A DNA stretch of 64,000 nucleotides from Apostichopus japonicus (lineage: Eukaryota > Echinodermata > Holothuroidea > Aspidochirotida > Stichopodidae): contig NC_092582.1 of assembly GCF_037975245.1 (NCBI RefSeq), forward strand, positions 22,408,577 through 22,472,576. Direction: 5' to 3'. Positions 40,942-53,985 of the stretch are shown here, one piece after another (within the stretch, counting starts at the first letter, position 1; each line of letters opens with the position of its first letter). The notes below the pieces were generated by a model. That model ran no database searches. It had not been told where the DNA came from and saw only the letters and a program-made list of their open reading frames with translations. A program made the position numbers and the translations under genes.

Positions 40942-43900
40942 GTATTAAGTGGTAAAAGAGCAAATGCAAAATACTAATTTTTGTTCGTTAAAAAAAAAAA
41001 AAAAAATCCTGAATATTTTATTTTGTCAGCATGCCAGAACTTCAAGGGTCATCAATATAATATTTTTTCAGTTGTATACATATGGATTTGACATGTTTTT
41101 AGCAAAAAAATGTTGAGGAAGGTAGGGAAGGAGGAAAAGGCTAAAGGAAGGGCCATTTAATGAGTAGATTCTAGGCTTCAAGCCATCTCAAGAACTTTGA
41201 AAGAGAGGACCTGCACAACAGAGTATAGATCACAAACAAGAGGTTTTGTTTTCGTTCTTCGTAACTTTGTAACTATAATTCTAGCAGCAACATGAAGCTG
41301 CTTAAAAGGGATGGCGATACAAATTTATTTGTGTATCTTGTTATAACTCCTCCAAGGACATTTTACATATTAACACTTTGCTCCATGCATAAAACAATAA
41401 AGCAATTCATTACTTGAGGAGGGTGACTGCAGTAAGAGACGTGCATGTCATTAACACTTGAATGAATGGGCAGCATCCTTCACACTTAAAATAACAAGAA
41501 GACAAGCTGGCGACAAGTACCTCCAACGTTGATACAAGCAAAACATACACGATCAGTGCCCCACTTGCTGGTTTTTTTAAATCTATGGTTTTTAATTTAT
41601 TCTTTAATTAATGAGACAATTACAACTTGTGCACTTGCGATCACATTCACTGAACATTTAAGTGATGTTTACCTACGGTACTTAACTGAGGCCAGTTATT
41701 CTTTTGCCTATAAAGCAGCTTCCTACTGGTTAAATAGACTTTGCATTTCCAACTGACTTGAGATCGTTCCTTCAGAACTGACGATGTTTTGCAATGTTTT
41801 GACTGAGGCAGGTGACAGGTGAATTATTTTGTCCCTGAAGGTGAATGAATCGACCAGTAGTTGTTGTCGTCTGTCATGGATATAGTTCCGTACTGATCAT
41901 CTTTACCACTTCATGACTATTGATCAAGCAAGCTGGCCTCATCGTGAACCTAATGTGCTTCCTTAAAGTCGAATTCAGAAAGAGATTGTCCGGTTTATAT
42001 ATGGACAAATCCTAATATGCTCAATTTCTTCAGGCTTATTTGAGGGGAAATTGTTTGAGAAGACAGGAATAGCTGTTGCCATGGAAGTGCATAGTCGGCT
42101 AATGTAGTTGACCAAAAGCCTATGAATAATTATTCTGAGTAGCAGCTCAGGACTGTTGCTAGGGAAATGAAGTTCAAAAGGTCATCTAGGGGTCAGTTCA
42201 GTCACATTTTAAAACAGCTTAAAGTACTGGAAATGTCCTTCTCCAAATATACTCTGTGCATGGATATATTCAACAAAGCCACTCAAAGTTATAAAAAAAT
42301 TTGGGTAGGGCCTATAAATGATGAGTCTGAAGTCAAGTAGTGGTCTTTTTGAACATACATGTACGTTCATAGCCTACATCACAGAGTACAGTTGCAGGAC
42401 CTGATTTTTCTCGTGGAAGTATTGATGGCTTGAAGCAATGGGCAAGGAATCACTTAGCCTTTTGGCTTTCTGGTATTACATTACATTCATCAAATTACTA
42501 CTCCTCGATCATGCTTTTATACATGAATGATATATGTAACACCAAGGGAATTCCAGTGAATAATATATCCAGTATAGCATTCGCAAAACACTGCGTTAAA
42601 TGCTCAAGTTGCTACAATAGTCCAAAGATGAATAGCAAATATTCACACATGATTCAATTTCAGAGCCATTTAAAACTGCTAGACAAAATTTGAACATTTA
42701 ATTCAAAATTCCCTGCAGTTTCTTTACATTTCCATTACCATGGCGATAGATTTATTGCTTGACATATCATGTATGCCCTCACATTCTGCAGAATACATAA
42801 TACGCATTGATATTAAGTTATCAATAAACATGGAATAAATCAAACTGTCTTGTAATCTGCTCGTAACATTAATTATTGATAGTTTTGTGCTCTGAGGTTG
42901 ATAAGTATAGCATATTGTCTTAACCTGTTGAGTCAGTTAAAGCTATCAATCACATTTTATAAGTTTCATTAATACTGTCTGTAACATGTTCGTTAAATGC
43001 ATCACTGAACAACATCGCCTTGAACTGAATGTCACTCAATTTCCAAAAAGTGGCATGTTGAATTTTTTATAGCGCTTCACATTTACGATTTAAACAAGGT
43101 ATTGTTCAAAATACGAAATACGAGTCGATGAAGGAGATGACTTTTCAAGGTTTATATCTTTCAAAGATGGACGATCAACAGGGTTCGCCAAACGTCGGTT
43201 TCAACAGAGGGCGCTAACAAATTGGTCCTAACGTGTATGATCTGTACTGTTTTAACCGATCGATCTCTGAATTCAAAGAAACAGGATCTAACTAGCATGC
43301 AAACACGCCAAATGAACTCGGATAAATCGATGCACCGGTCCATTTAGCTAATTCAAGGTTCCACTCGTGAATGTTTGGCCAAATGACAAGAAAAGAAGGT
43401 TTCAGAAAAAAAAAAATTTGACGGTGCTTAAAATAATCAATTTGACTTGAAACTTTGAAAATATGTCATCAAAATATCTCTTCTTCAATTCGAACTAAAA
43501 TTCTACATATTAAGAGTGCATGATCAAACTCAAGTATGATACTGTTATAATCTCCAGTCAGAGACTGCAATTAACAGTTATAAGTTTTGCAAAACTAGAT
43601 ATTGGAGCAATCTAATATTTCACTTCATTTCATTTATTTTATTTTTTTCTTCACAATATAAATACAGAGAAGTTAACTTAAGTGACAAAACATATCAGCA
43701 ACAGAGAAACTTGTGAAAGGAAGCACTCCAAAAAATCCAGAGGGCTTGTATAGTAGAGAGAACAATACAACAAAACAGTAACATAGCGCCTGCCCTCTGT
43801 TAACTTTGGGCATGCCTGGCGAGCCCCATTGAACTATAGAGAAATTTTTCATTCATTTCTAATATTTTGTTGTTGAGTATATTGACTAATTTCAAAGAAT

Positions 43901-44735
43901 ATTATGTAACATAAATATTGCTTGCTTCTTAAATGTTTAGTTACCATAGTAACCTGAGCTAAGGTGGAATTACTTGATACAGGTTTACTGCAGCTTTTAT
44001 ACACTCCTATCCAATTATTGATGTTGTTGGATTTCCCTTGTACTTCGTATTTCACAATAATGAATTTTCTTTTATCAAACTATATATTCAATGTAACATA
44101 CATACACACGCAAACACACAGATATCTTATATACATGCATATGTTAGATTGCATGTTCTTTGTAGAGACAGCAGTTAACCCTCTACTTTTTTGTGCTTCT
44201 ATTTTTAGGCCTTTGCTGCACAAGAATGCTAGCTTGATTGAATTTGGCATGAAAGAGCTACAGAGTGAAGTTGCATATATCTCCTGGGTGTTGTTAGAAT
44301 GTTCGTCTGTATCAATTACATAGATTCTTAAACTGAGAAGTAAATTCAAAAGATTTGTCAGGTGCAAGCTTAAATTTGATTGATTGAAGTAGATACGGTT
44401 AAAGGAGCAGTCTATGGCGTATTAAAGTACTTTAAAGTGTTTTGTTTAATGTTGGCCTGTAGAATTTCATCTGAGACTTTAAAATGTAAGATTTATTAAG
44501 GGAGAGACTGTTTCTAACATGATTATTTTGTTACATCTCTATCAGACGAGATCTAAAATTTATTGAGTAACGTTAAGTTACAAACTGTTGTTTTCTTTTA
44601 AGCTGGCCTGTAGAATGTCACCTAAAACCTTAAAACAGAACATTTTTTCAGAGGAAGGTTTCCTAAAAGGATATTTTTTACATATATATCAGATACATCA
44701 AACTTGTACAAAAAAAGATGTTGTTGAAGGAGGCA

Positions 44736-44886
44736 TTTACCCACAGTGCAATTCGGCTAAGCATTCAAATGTTGTGTGTGAAGCGAAATTTTCCATTATA
44801 AATCTTTTGCTTTTTACCCACAATGCAATTGGCTTAGTTTTCAAATGTTGTGTGTACAGTGACATTTTCTGTAATAAATCTTTGCT
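44736..44886. repeat. Tandem duplication, ~76 bp
   Basis: Copies at 44736-44811 and 44812-44886 share TTTACCCACARTGCAATT, TTCAAATGTTGTGTGT and ATAAATCTTTGC. The plus-strand frame across both (44588-44971) is explained by the duplication and has no recognised domain. Confidence 0.85.
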
Positions 44887-45751
44887 TCTACATATATTTA
44901 CTATTTGTTTTCTTGACAACAATAGACTCCTACCACATTTTTGTAAACATATTATTTACTTGCTTAAGTAATAAAAAAAAATGGGCTTGAACCTATCAAT
45001 GAAACTTGACTTACATCACAATTGTTTACATGTTGCTTAATTTAGTACCATCCAGGCCTCTTGCATATTTGTATCACTTCAGTTTGGTCAGATATGAGTT
45101 CAGTAACCTTCTTATGACTTCACAATCTCATGTAAGGATCTGGATCACATCTCCATAATAAAAAAAAAAACTGATGTATCTTCAAGAAACATTGATCAAG
45201 ACCCAAGTTTTGCCTTTTGTAAACAAGTACGTTCAAACAGCCTCAAGGCCTTTGTTCTTCACTAAGTGTTGATGGTAAGATTTGTGACATGCCAGTCTGC
45301 TTGGGTAAGGGGGAGAGAATGTACTATTACTCAAAAGGGAAATTCCAATATAACTCCCCAATAAACAAATATGTAAAGGTTGCTCTTAATATTAATTCTG
45401 CACAATTACAAAAATTTCTGGCAAGAGAATTGTGTATTTTATTTTAAGTTTGATATCCATTTACAGTATCTTTCTTTGAGGGACCTATTAAATTGCATAA
45501 GACACAAAAATTTGAAGCAATTACAAGAATTATTCACTTGGTGGTAGAAACTGTTGTGAGCATAGAAAATAATATGAAACACTGGTAACTAAGAAATCAT
45601 ATTTTTAGTTTATTACTGCAAATTGATGCAAATTTGTTATCAGTTTCAACGACGTATACGTTCGAAAACGACTCATGAATTATTCATAACTCTTTGTTTT
45701 GTAAACACAGCTGAGCATATATGCTGTACCCACGCTATCACTACTGTGAAA

Positions 45752-46045
45752 ATGCTGATGTGCCAAGCAGTTGGTTGTACTAATAGGCTTTCAAAACATA
45801 CCAGTGAGAAAAGGCAAAGTTTTTCCCAATTCATGACTCACAGAAGGAAACCAAGTACATACATGTACAGCATGGCTCCATGCCACAGGAACCGACAACA
45901 AGTTTACGTCTGCGACCTACAAATTTACGACCTACAAAGTTTACGACCTACAATTACGACCTACAAAATTTGCGACCTACAAAGTTTGCAACCTACAAAT
46001 TGAACAGAAGTAGGCCGGGTCGGCATCTGTGAGGACCATTTTTGA
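45752..46045 (+). pseudogene. Decayed THAP zinc finger interrupted by a minisatellite
   Basis: The plus strand reads MLMCQAVGCTNRLSKHT then RQSFSQF, the start of a THAP domain: Met, then C-x4-C with the GC-N motif, then SF-x2-F. In the same frame 260 bp on, GRVGICEDHF supplies the C-x2-H pair of the C2CH finger in the usual IC-x2-HF setting. Between them is a six-unit ACGACCTACAAA array. It pushes the two halves too far apart and brings in a TGA at 46001-46003. A second TGA follows HF (46043-46045). THAP domains bind DNA in host regulators and in P-element-like transposases. Which of these this came from is not decided. The unbroken family spacing between the pairs is about 35-50 residues. 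Confidence 0.6.
45911..46000. repeat. ACGACCTACAAA minisatellite inside the THAP relic
   Basis: Six units with core YGACCTACAAA, 13-17 bp apart (starts near 45912, 45927, 45943, 45956, 45972, 45989). It sits between the two halves of the THAP domain, in the same reading frame. Confidence 0.9.
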
Positions 46046-46253
46046 GGAGTGGAACTGGTACCAAAGCTATTACTATACTAGTAACGGATCTAGTTGTCAT
46101 TATTAACATTGGTGGCGAACAGGCTAAAATTTGTAAGGATTCGGTCAATTTCCATGTTCATGAGTTGAAGCACTTTATAATAATATTTTCAGCACACTTT
46201 GAAAAATGTAGCCTACAGTACTGATAGACGAAGCTTATTCAACAAAGTGAGTC

Positions 46254-46453
46254 GTAATAATGCTACATGGGCTTATATGTAGGCCTACATAGGTATTGTT
46301 GGTTTGTGTCATGTCATAACAATACTACATCGACTTATATGTAGGCCTACGTAGGTATTGTTGGTTTGTGTCATGTCATAACAATACTACGTATGTAGTT
46401 CATATGGACTTATTTACGTATGTACGTACGTTTTGGTTTGTGTCATGTCATAA
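46254..46453. repeat. 62-bp tandem triplication
   Basis: Three copies sharing ATACTACAT, TATATGTAGGCCTAC, GTAGGTATTGTTGG and TTTGTGTCATGTCATAAC. The first two are close matches 62 bp apart. The third is rearranged, with an inserted TACGTATGTACGTACG. Confidence 0.88.
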
Positions 46454-47070
46454 CCTATGATTGATCAGTATAATTTATATCAAACGGAATCCAATCTAGT
46501 TTGAATAGTACGTGTGCTATCTACTTAAGATAATCTGCACAAAGTGCGATAAGGACGTCATATCCTTGTTCGTACTTTTTTACATAAAAAGGCACTTTTT
46601 AGGAGAGTTATTCAATGTTAGATTTCTTGAGACATGGTAATGCAATTGGTCTGAGACTTGGTGTGTTGTGGTAAAATATTCTCTTCATTCTAAGAATTAA
46701 ATTTAAATGCCATGGATTGTTCGTTTTGTTGTATTAATTACCTTAAGAGAACTAACAAAAGGAGCAAAAGAATGGCGGGAAATCATAAAAGCATGCTTAT
46801 TAAAATTATACTGCTTCAGTTCTATCTTACCCGCCAGAGACGGTCTTTCACAATTAAAATTGCTCTTTTTAAAGTTATATAAGCAGAAAAATCCTTAGCC
46901 AAACAAATAACCAGCAAATATTTTTCATATATTGACTTGTGCAATTGAGAGTTGTGAACAAGTTGAGAAAGGACCTCCTGTTTATGAAAATATAATTTGC
47001 AGTTTTATTGTCGTCTTTTGCTCATATTTTTTTTGTAATAGAAATCAGTAAAATTAATAAATAGTTGCCA

Positions 47071-47360
47071 TTAACTATTATTTACTTTAAGACACCTCTC
47101 TGTTTAATTGAACAATTAAGCTTTCACACTTGTAATTAACAGTCGTTGAGGATATTGGTTAGAAATATGCTAGAAATTGCTAGAAGATTTTTATGAACCC
47201 TGTATTTCCCTCATCATTAACTATTATTTACTTTAAGACACCTCTCAGTTTAATCGAACAATTAAGCTTTCACATTTGTAATTAACAGTTGTTGAGGATA
47301 TAGTGCAAACTATGCTAGAAATTGCTAGAAGATTTTATGAACCCTGTATTTCCCTCATCG
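47071..47360. repeat. 146-bp tandem duplication
   Basis: Copies at 47071-47216 and 47217-47360 begin TTAACTATTATTTACTTTAA and end CCTGTATTTCCCTCATC, with few differences over their whole length. Confidence 0.93.
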
Positions 47361-47886
47361 CAGCTGTAACAGAGACGAACATAAATACATCCTACCCCAC
47401 ATAATTCTCCTTGGGTCGTGAATGTTTTCGCACATAGCGCTAACTATGTGTTACAAGATTTGTGAAGTCACATCTTTGTTTTTCGTCCACTTGAAATACA
47501 AGAGGCCCCTTCAAGTGTACCAGAGTGTCATGAATCTTTACAAAGAGGATCACAGCAGGTAGCATGAAGGACACAACTAACATTCATCCCGTTCGCTACA
47601 GCATGCTTGTGAATGTTCGGGGTAATAACAGCAATTTCAATGGCTCATGCCACTGCAAGGAAACTTAATGCGCATTCTTTGGAAAATAAATTAGTCTTTG
47701 ATATTGTATTGTTCTTGAAGTATATACAGACTATATTGTTCATATTTGATATTTGAAGGACTAGAATTATAGCACAGGGTTGATTTCATTTCTATAATAA
47801 ATATTAACGGCATTCCAGTTTCCACCAGATTCACTCAATATGCTTGTGAAATACCTGTTTTTACCTTTTTGGTTCAAATGCAAATA

Positions 47887-48150
47887 AATAAAGCAGCTTA
47901 TATAGATAAATGCCAGATACATATTCTAGCTATATATTCTCCTTTACTATAGCTACAAGTAATTACCACAATAAAGCAACTTATAGAGATAAATGCCAGA
48001 TACATATTCTAGCTATATATTCTCCTGTACTATAGCTACACGCTTACCCCAATATTAAAAGAAGCTTATATCTAGATAGAATGCCAGATACATATATATT
48101 CTAGCTATATATATTCTCCTTTACTATAGCTACACGCTTACACCCAATAA
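47887..48150. repeat. Tandem triplication, 81-98 bp units
   Basis: Three copies share ATGCCAGATACATATTCTAG, CTATATATTCTCC and TACTATAGCTACA. The third copy carries extra ATAT steps. Confidence 0.92.
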
Positions 48151-48156
48151 ATATAC

Positions 48157-48309
48157 CTTGTGTGTGGATCTGACCCTGGGTTATCGATTTCAGAGACACC
48201 GCGTGTAAAGATTGCCGCTCAAATTTTGGCTGTTTTCTCGGCGCAGGGTGTTGGCACCCACGCTGTGTATGATCTTCACAAGTTAACAGTGCCAGTTTTA
48301 TGCCCCTAA
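48157..48309 (+). pseudogene. Coding-like fragment, possibly from a P-element-like transposase
   Basis: A 50-codon open stretch without a start ends at TAA. It reads ...ETPRVKIAAQILAVFSAQGV and GTHAVYDLHKLTVPVLCP. Its composition is unlike surrounding intron. The (K/R)VK(I/L)AAQ(I/V)L word followed by a helix resembles a conserved stretch I associate with THAP9/P-element transposases, and a THAP relic lies 2.1 kb upstream on the same strand. The match is short and from memory, so the assignment is tentative. It may be an unrelated or chance frame. Confidence 0.25.
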
Positions 48310-49026
48310 ATCAGTTTATCGAGACCTAAAGATATGAATTGGGTCTGTTCAGTCGGGATAATGCTCTTGAGCTGAGATTGCTAATATGATTTAAACCTCC
48401 GGTATGAAAAAGCATCTCGCAACGTCAACCATTCCAAAGAATTAAATGATGAAAAAATTGACGTCAGTAGTCGTTTGGTCTTTTGAATGTACTACGTACA
48501 CGTACGTTGCAAGGCAAGTTTAAGAGCAAGCACGTTATATAGGATCTTGCATCTGATAGGTTGCTACTGAGGGGGGGAAAAATGAGCAATAGAAGAAAAA
48601 TGCACTGCAATATTATAAGAAACAGAAGTAAAAATGGAGTGCCCAATAAATTTGATGATATAATAATTATTGCCTAAGCGAGCATGTCTATGATTAGAAT
48701 TGACATGTTTTGATGCTACCCAGTACATCCAGTGTATCTCGCCATTAACATTATTGCTTTACACATATTCTTTGAATCTTTTGCAAGAAGACATATATAA
48801 ATAAATATATGTATATATTACAATACGTTATTATTCGTTCAAGACGATTATAAAAACCCTTTACAGTGTGAATAGTTTGTTGGTATTGATCGTCCCTTTG
48901 AACCTCCACAAAGCAACTGCTTGGGAGGCGGAGTAGGTGTTGCCGGGGGAAGGGCTTGGGGCACATTTAGTTAAGTCCCTTTGACATTGGTTGAGATGAG
49001 TCAGTTTTAGAAGGGTCTTACAGGGG

Positions 49027-49392
49027 GTGAAGACTCGCGCACAAAGAAACGTCTTATGCCGGTAATATGACCTAGTTTGAATGAGGTGTAACAGAAGTGT
49101 TAGACACCACCATCGATCCCAGAAAATACACACACAGCTTGCTACCGTTGGTAATTAGACACTAGTGTACAGTCAATACATGAAGCTACGGTCAATACGC
49201 ACAACACAGTGGACATAGCAGTGATGGACATCTCAGCAGGGAGTTGTTATGGTACTCCCTGATCTCAGGTCCAGATAAAAAGATAACAAGTTATCACATT
49301 TCATTACTGTCTGCATTTTGTAGCGAAAAGAAGAAAACTTCACTTGCAAGCAACGGAAAGTTAACTTTTTTTCAGAGGGCGGCACACGGTTT
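49027..49392 (-). repeat. Unnamed ~360-bp interspersed repeat, copy 2
   Basis: Reverse-complement partner of 26270-26632. Matching words include AAGACTYGCGCACAAAGAAA, ATGCCGGT, GTGTAACAGAAGTGTTAGAC, ACTCCCTGATCTCAGG and AACGGAAAGTTAACTTTTT. Divergence is moderate (a rough visual estimate is 10-20 percent). Confidence 0.85.
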
Positions 49393-52224
49393 TTATAATT
49401 ATCGTTCATTTCATTAAAAAAAAAAAAAAAGGTATATTTTTGCTCACTCTTTTGCAGCTGTCAACATCTTAAAATTTCTAGCAAAATAAGTTCTCAAGTA
49501 TTAAAGTGCAAGATTTGCAACTCTCTCTTTTCATGTCTAAAACAGCTTATTCAACTGACCATCCTTATTCAGAAAGTCATTTATTCAAGGGAGAAGATAC
49601 ATAGTATCCATGGATACGATGTAATAGTACCACGTAGGTACAATTTTTGTGGGTTCCTGCTGCAAGGTGATAAAGACAGTAAATATGTAATGTCTTACTT
49701 TTTGTTTAATGTCAGGAAGTGTGTCTGACATGCTCGAGCAGTCATTTATTCCCAGCGTACGTGATCTCAACTTAGAAGTACTGGGACGTCACTATCTTAT
49801 CGACCAGGGAGCTTGTCTATGTGAGGCCGAGCAGACTTTAGGAGTCGTTAATATAAAACTGCAAAGATGCTTGATCATCATTGGATGATCTAAAGTAAAT
49901 TTCAAAAGTAAACGAAAATCTACAATCACCAAAAGAATGACTTAAGGTAGGACCTGTCAATGTTGATAGGTAAAGGTCAGTAATAGTCCTAACTAAATAG
50001 ATTAAGCTTGGAGTACACTTGTCAAGATGATAGACTTAACGTTACTGATCTGTTTTTTCAAGAAACCCCGTTTGAAAATGCTCCAATTTCTAGAGAATTA
50101 TGTTAAAGTCAAAACAGTATTTCTTCATAGAAAATATATTATATGTTAATATTAATTTTTTAGCAACAAAGCCTTATAACTCTATCCTCCCCTCCCCCCG
50201 TCCCCCCAAAAATAATAGTTCTTTAAGCTAGCTACAGGTGCATATGAGTAACGTACCAGCCAATTGTATAAAAAATTTAAAACTTCATTCGTCTGTGAGA
50301 ATCTTGTATTACATTGATTGGAGGCTGTGCATTAATTATCCGCGGGAATGAAAGTCACCGTGTGCTGATATTTGATATTTAGGCCTACACAGCGCGTTGG
50401 AGGTAATATTATATCTGTCTGCCAGAGGTATACAGCGAAGCCAATCTAGTCAATAATCAAATAATCTCAACAGAAATTCATTTTCAAGCTATATAGGTAT
50501 TATTGATCTATTGATCAAATAAAATTTCTTAGCATTTGATTCAGATGTGTTTCTTTTGGGTCTTGCCCCATTGTGGTTATAGTAAGTATTAACTATAGTA
50601 TCTGGGCAACTGACTTGTCAAAATTATAAGAAAGTAATTAACATATCTCAATGATCTTTGTGAGAGTGACAGTGTATATGAGGTTGATTGAACTATATGT
50701 AATAAATTGAAATTTATATGCTATTGTGATGACATTTTTACATTGAACACATTCAAACTTTCTCTACTTAGGGGAATACTTTATAAAAGTATTTTTTACA
50801 AAAGTCATGATTTTTTATGATTTATTGATGATGATTTATTGATGATTTATTGATGATAAAAGCCATTAATTATTTTCCTTTTGGAAAAATTCTGCTCATT
50901 GCAAAATTTGTTAGGAATTCCGATCTACAATTCAGCAGCATACAATATGTATTATATACATCAACACTTAAGAGCATATATGTATGGATGTGTCAATCTG
51001 TGGGTTCAATTTTCAGCCATTGATCATTTAAATAGAGGTTGCTGTACAGATATATACGACTCCTCCTTGTCTCTCTCTCTCTCTCGTATTCTAAAATAGC
51101 CGCCACGAGGGATTTACTCTGACAGATTAAGTTTAAATTCTAGCGTCCTTGACCTTGGAATAGGACCTGTGGGTTCCCAGGACGATGAATGTAAATATAC
51201 AAGACAATTCACTGATGAGTCGTTTTTCTGACTCGTCATTCCGGCCCGTGGATTGAATTAAAAGACAAAACATGAGAGGGAATCTAAACGTGTACGATAC
51301 ACTTTTAAACGAAGCTAATCGCCTTTGGTTATGAATACCGGGAAGAGCAGCGACCAAGATGCTAAAACTTATGTCGTTCATAAATTTGTACTTTTTTTCC
51401 TTTTCGGTTGTGTTTTGTCTGTGTGGGTGTGAAATTTTCTTTATATTAGTTGAATACAGAGAAGAGGAGTGATTTGACAGTTTAGCCTTGTAATTTAAAC
51501 TGTTTAATCTGTGAAGATCTGTAATGATTAAGTGATAATATGAAAATATATGGGGAAATAAATAATGGATGATTTAAGATGATAAAAGTTTTGTGACATC
51601 CAAGTAATTAAGTCTCAAAAAGACAGCACTACAGAACTACTGTACTTTTGGTTTTTGCATTGGTTTCTTAAATGAAAGTTTGATTTGCATCAGTGGGTAT
51701 TTGAACTACATGACTGTTGTTGACAAACAAGCAAATTAAAAGTAAAGAAAAGTGGGGGGAAAATATTATTGTAATAATTTACCAAACAAATGAATACTAT
51801 ATGAATACTACTAAACTGAATACTTTACTTTGATAGTATTTGTCAAGGTTATATCTTTTAATATATTCTTGTGTTATAACAGCCTATAATCTGTCAGTTC
51901 ACACAGTGAGCTTTTAGTAATTATTCATCATTTATTTCAGGCACGTAAAATCCGATAAGCTTGTACATTACAGAATGAATATTTCGTTGAATTTAGCATA
52001 TCCCCTCATAACGTGGCACAGATTGTTGAGCATTACTTGTACAATTGCATACACACAAACACTTTTGCATATGCATGGCATCTGTGTCTGACGTTTACCT
52101 CTTAGTTTGTGCTGGAAATTTGGCAAGAAAAATTAAAAAAAAAAAAACTCCCGCCGGTCTTACATATGATGATATCAGGCTACAAGAATATCTCTGGGTT
52201 GTTTTCTTCCCAGACGAATTTAAG

Positions 52225-52560
52225 GCAGGAAAACCCTGGAATTCCCTGGAATATAAGCCAGGAAAAGCCTGGATTTAACCCAGGGAAATCCGGGGAAATT
52301 CCTGGGCTTGAAAATGGTAATTCGGACAGGAAAAGCCTGGTAAAGCCTGGTTTATATAACTCATTTAGAGCCAGGTTAAGGCCGGACAAGCCTGGATGGT
52401 TAACCCAGGTTTACCCCGGAAAAGCCAGGTGTCTAGTGTGTGAGTGAAGAGCCAGGAAAAACCAGGAAAAGCCTGGTATATGCACACCCAGGATTACCCA
52501 GGAAAAGCCAGGTCCCTGTTTATATCAGTGAGGAGCCAGGAAAAGCCAGGTGTCCATGCT
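52225..52560. repeat. CCAGGAAAAGCC array (left arm)
   Basis: Roughly fifteen copies of a palindromic word family, CCAGGAAAAGCCTGG and CCCAGGGAAATCCGGGG, irregularly spaced. Several short open frames rich in KPG here are artefacts of the repeat. Confidence 0.85.
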
Positions 52561-53652
52561 TACCCTATATAAATTATCTCGCTGGCTTAAGTTGGCAGTT
52601 ACTTTTAGCTGATAGGAGGTTAGTGTGTTTGTGGTATAGGAAATTTTCATAACTTTAAAATCATGAATTATATGTATATGTAAGGGTGTTAGCGACTGAA
52701 AATAAACGTTTGTTCTTGATCAGAGAACTCTGGGTTTGGTGTGATGACCAAACACAGAACATAAAAATGGAACACTCAACTGGATTGGATCAAAATAAAT
52801 TAAACTTATGAATAACAAACAATATACAGCTGATCTGAGCCCAGTCAAAGAATTAATAAAACGACTTAAAGTCGAGAGGTGCACCCAAATGTTAAAGTTA
52901 ATACACTTAATTTATAAATCTGTTCTGGTGATTGGTGTGCTGGTGACATCAGGTACAGATCTTCCAAGACATCAGATCTTCCACGACATCAGTATAGTTG
53001 AACAGAATAAATTGTATGATAAATGTCCGATCCCAACAAAATAGTATCCTTTAATTAATAAGCAATAGTGTCCCAGGGTGTCCTTTCAGTAAAATACTGT
53101 CAGTTATAACAAATGGTGTCCCGGAATATCCTTTATGGTAAAATAATATCCTCTAAGTAAGTAATATCCTTTAAAGTAAATAATGTCCTTTATAGTAAAA
53201 CGCGTGCCAGACTGATAGGTGAATATCACTCCTTCCATAAAATAATAAGGACTACAGTAACTTGATTTTATAAATTAAGGTTTAAAACAAACTATCCAGC
53301 ATTAAAACTATATTTCTCGTCTTTTGCAACTGTCTTGCTCCAATACTCATGGCCAACTGCCTAACTCCCTATACCCTCACAAAACTCTTTTGTTCCTATA
53401 ATATATATACACAGACCCCTTTTCCTGTGAGAGCTAATTTCCAGGAAGAACAAAGATAGTTGCTTAGCAACCCAGGAGAGAGAAATCTTAATCCCCCCGA
53501 CCACAAAACAACTTACAAATATACTGTACAAATGTATAGCCCTCTGTACAGTGAGCACTGCACTAATAAACAAGTAAAACTATGGTACAAAAGAAAACTT
53601 TATGTAAGAGCTGACCATCTTACAACTAGCTAATACTGGGTAAAAGGCAAGC

Positions 53653-53985
53653 TTGGCTTTTCCTGCCTAGCCAGGACAGCATTCCACTCTCTTTTCCTAC
53701 CTATTGTGGACTTGGGAGGCTGGGTGAAGCCAGGAAAAAGGCTGGACTTTCAAAATCCTGGCTTTTCCTGCCTAGCCAGGACAGCATTGCCCTCGCTTTT
53801 CCTGCCTAGTGTGGACTTGTGAGGCTGGGTGAAGCCAGGAAAAGGCTGGACTTTCAAAATCCTGGCTTTTCCTGCCTAGCCAGGACAGCATTGCCCTCGC
53901 TTTTCCTGCCTAGTGTGGACTTGTTAGGCTGGGTGAAGCCAGGAAAAGGCTGGACTTTCAAAGTCCTGGCTTTTCCTGGCTACCT
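53653..53985. repeat. 104-bp tandem repeat (right arm)
   Basis: Three copies with CTAGCCAGGACAGCATT starting near 53667, 53772 and 53876, each followed by TTTTCCTGCCTA, GTGTGGACTTG and GTGAAGCCAGGAAAA. The last two are almost identical. Confidence 0.92.

Larger units (their letters stand above)
37346..45751. other. Presumed intron, no gene seen
   Basis: AT-rich sequence with a G-rich patch (38068-38115), an A run (40990-41005), a ~120-bp tandem duplication (40702-40941) and the 76-bp duplication at 44736-44886. Short frames on both strands show no family signature. Confidence 0.45.
46454..52208. other. Presumed intron, no clear gene
   Basis: AT-rich sequence. It holds two tandem-duplicated blocks (47071-47360, 47887-48150), a coding-like stretch at 48157-48309 and the second copy of the ~360-bp repeat (49027-49392). 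ORFs at 46707-46898 and 51133-51381 have no recognised family. Confidence 0.45.
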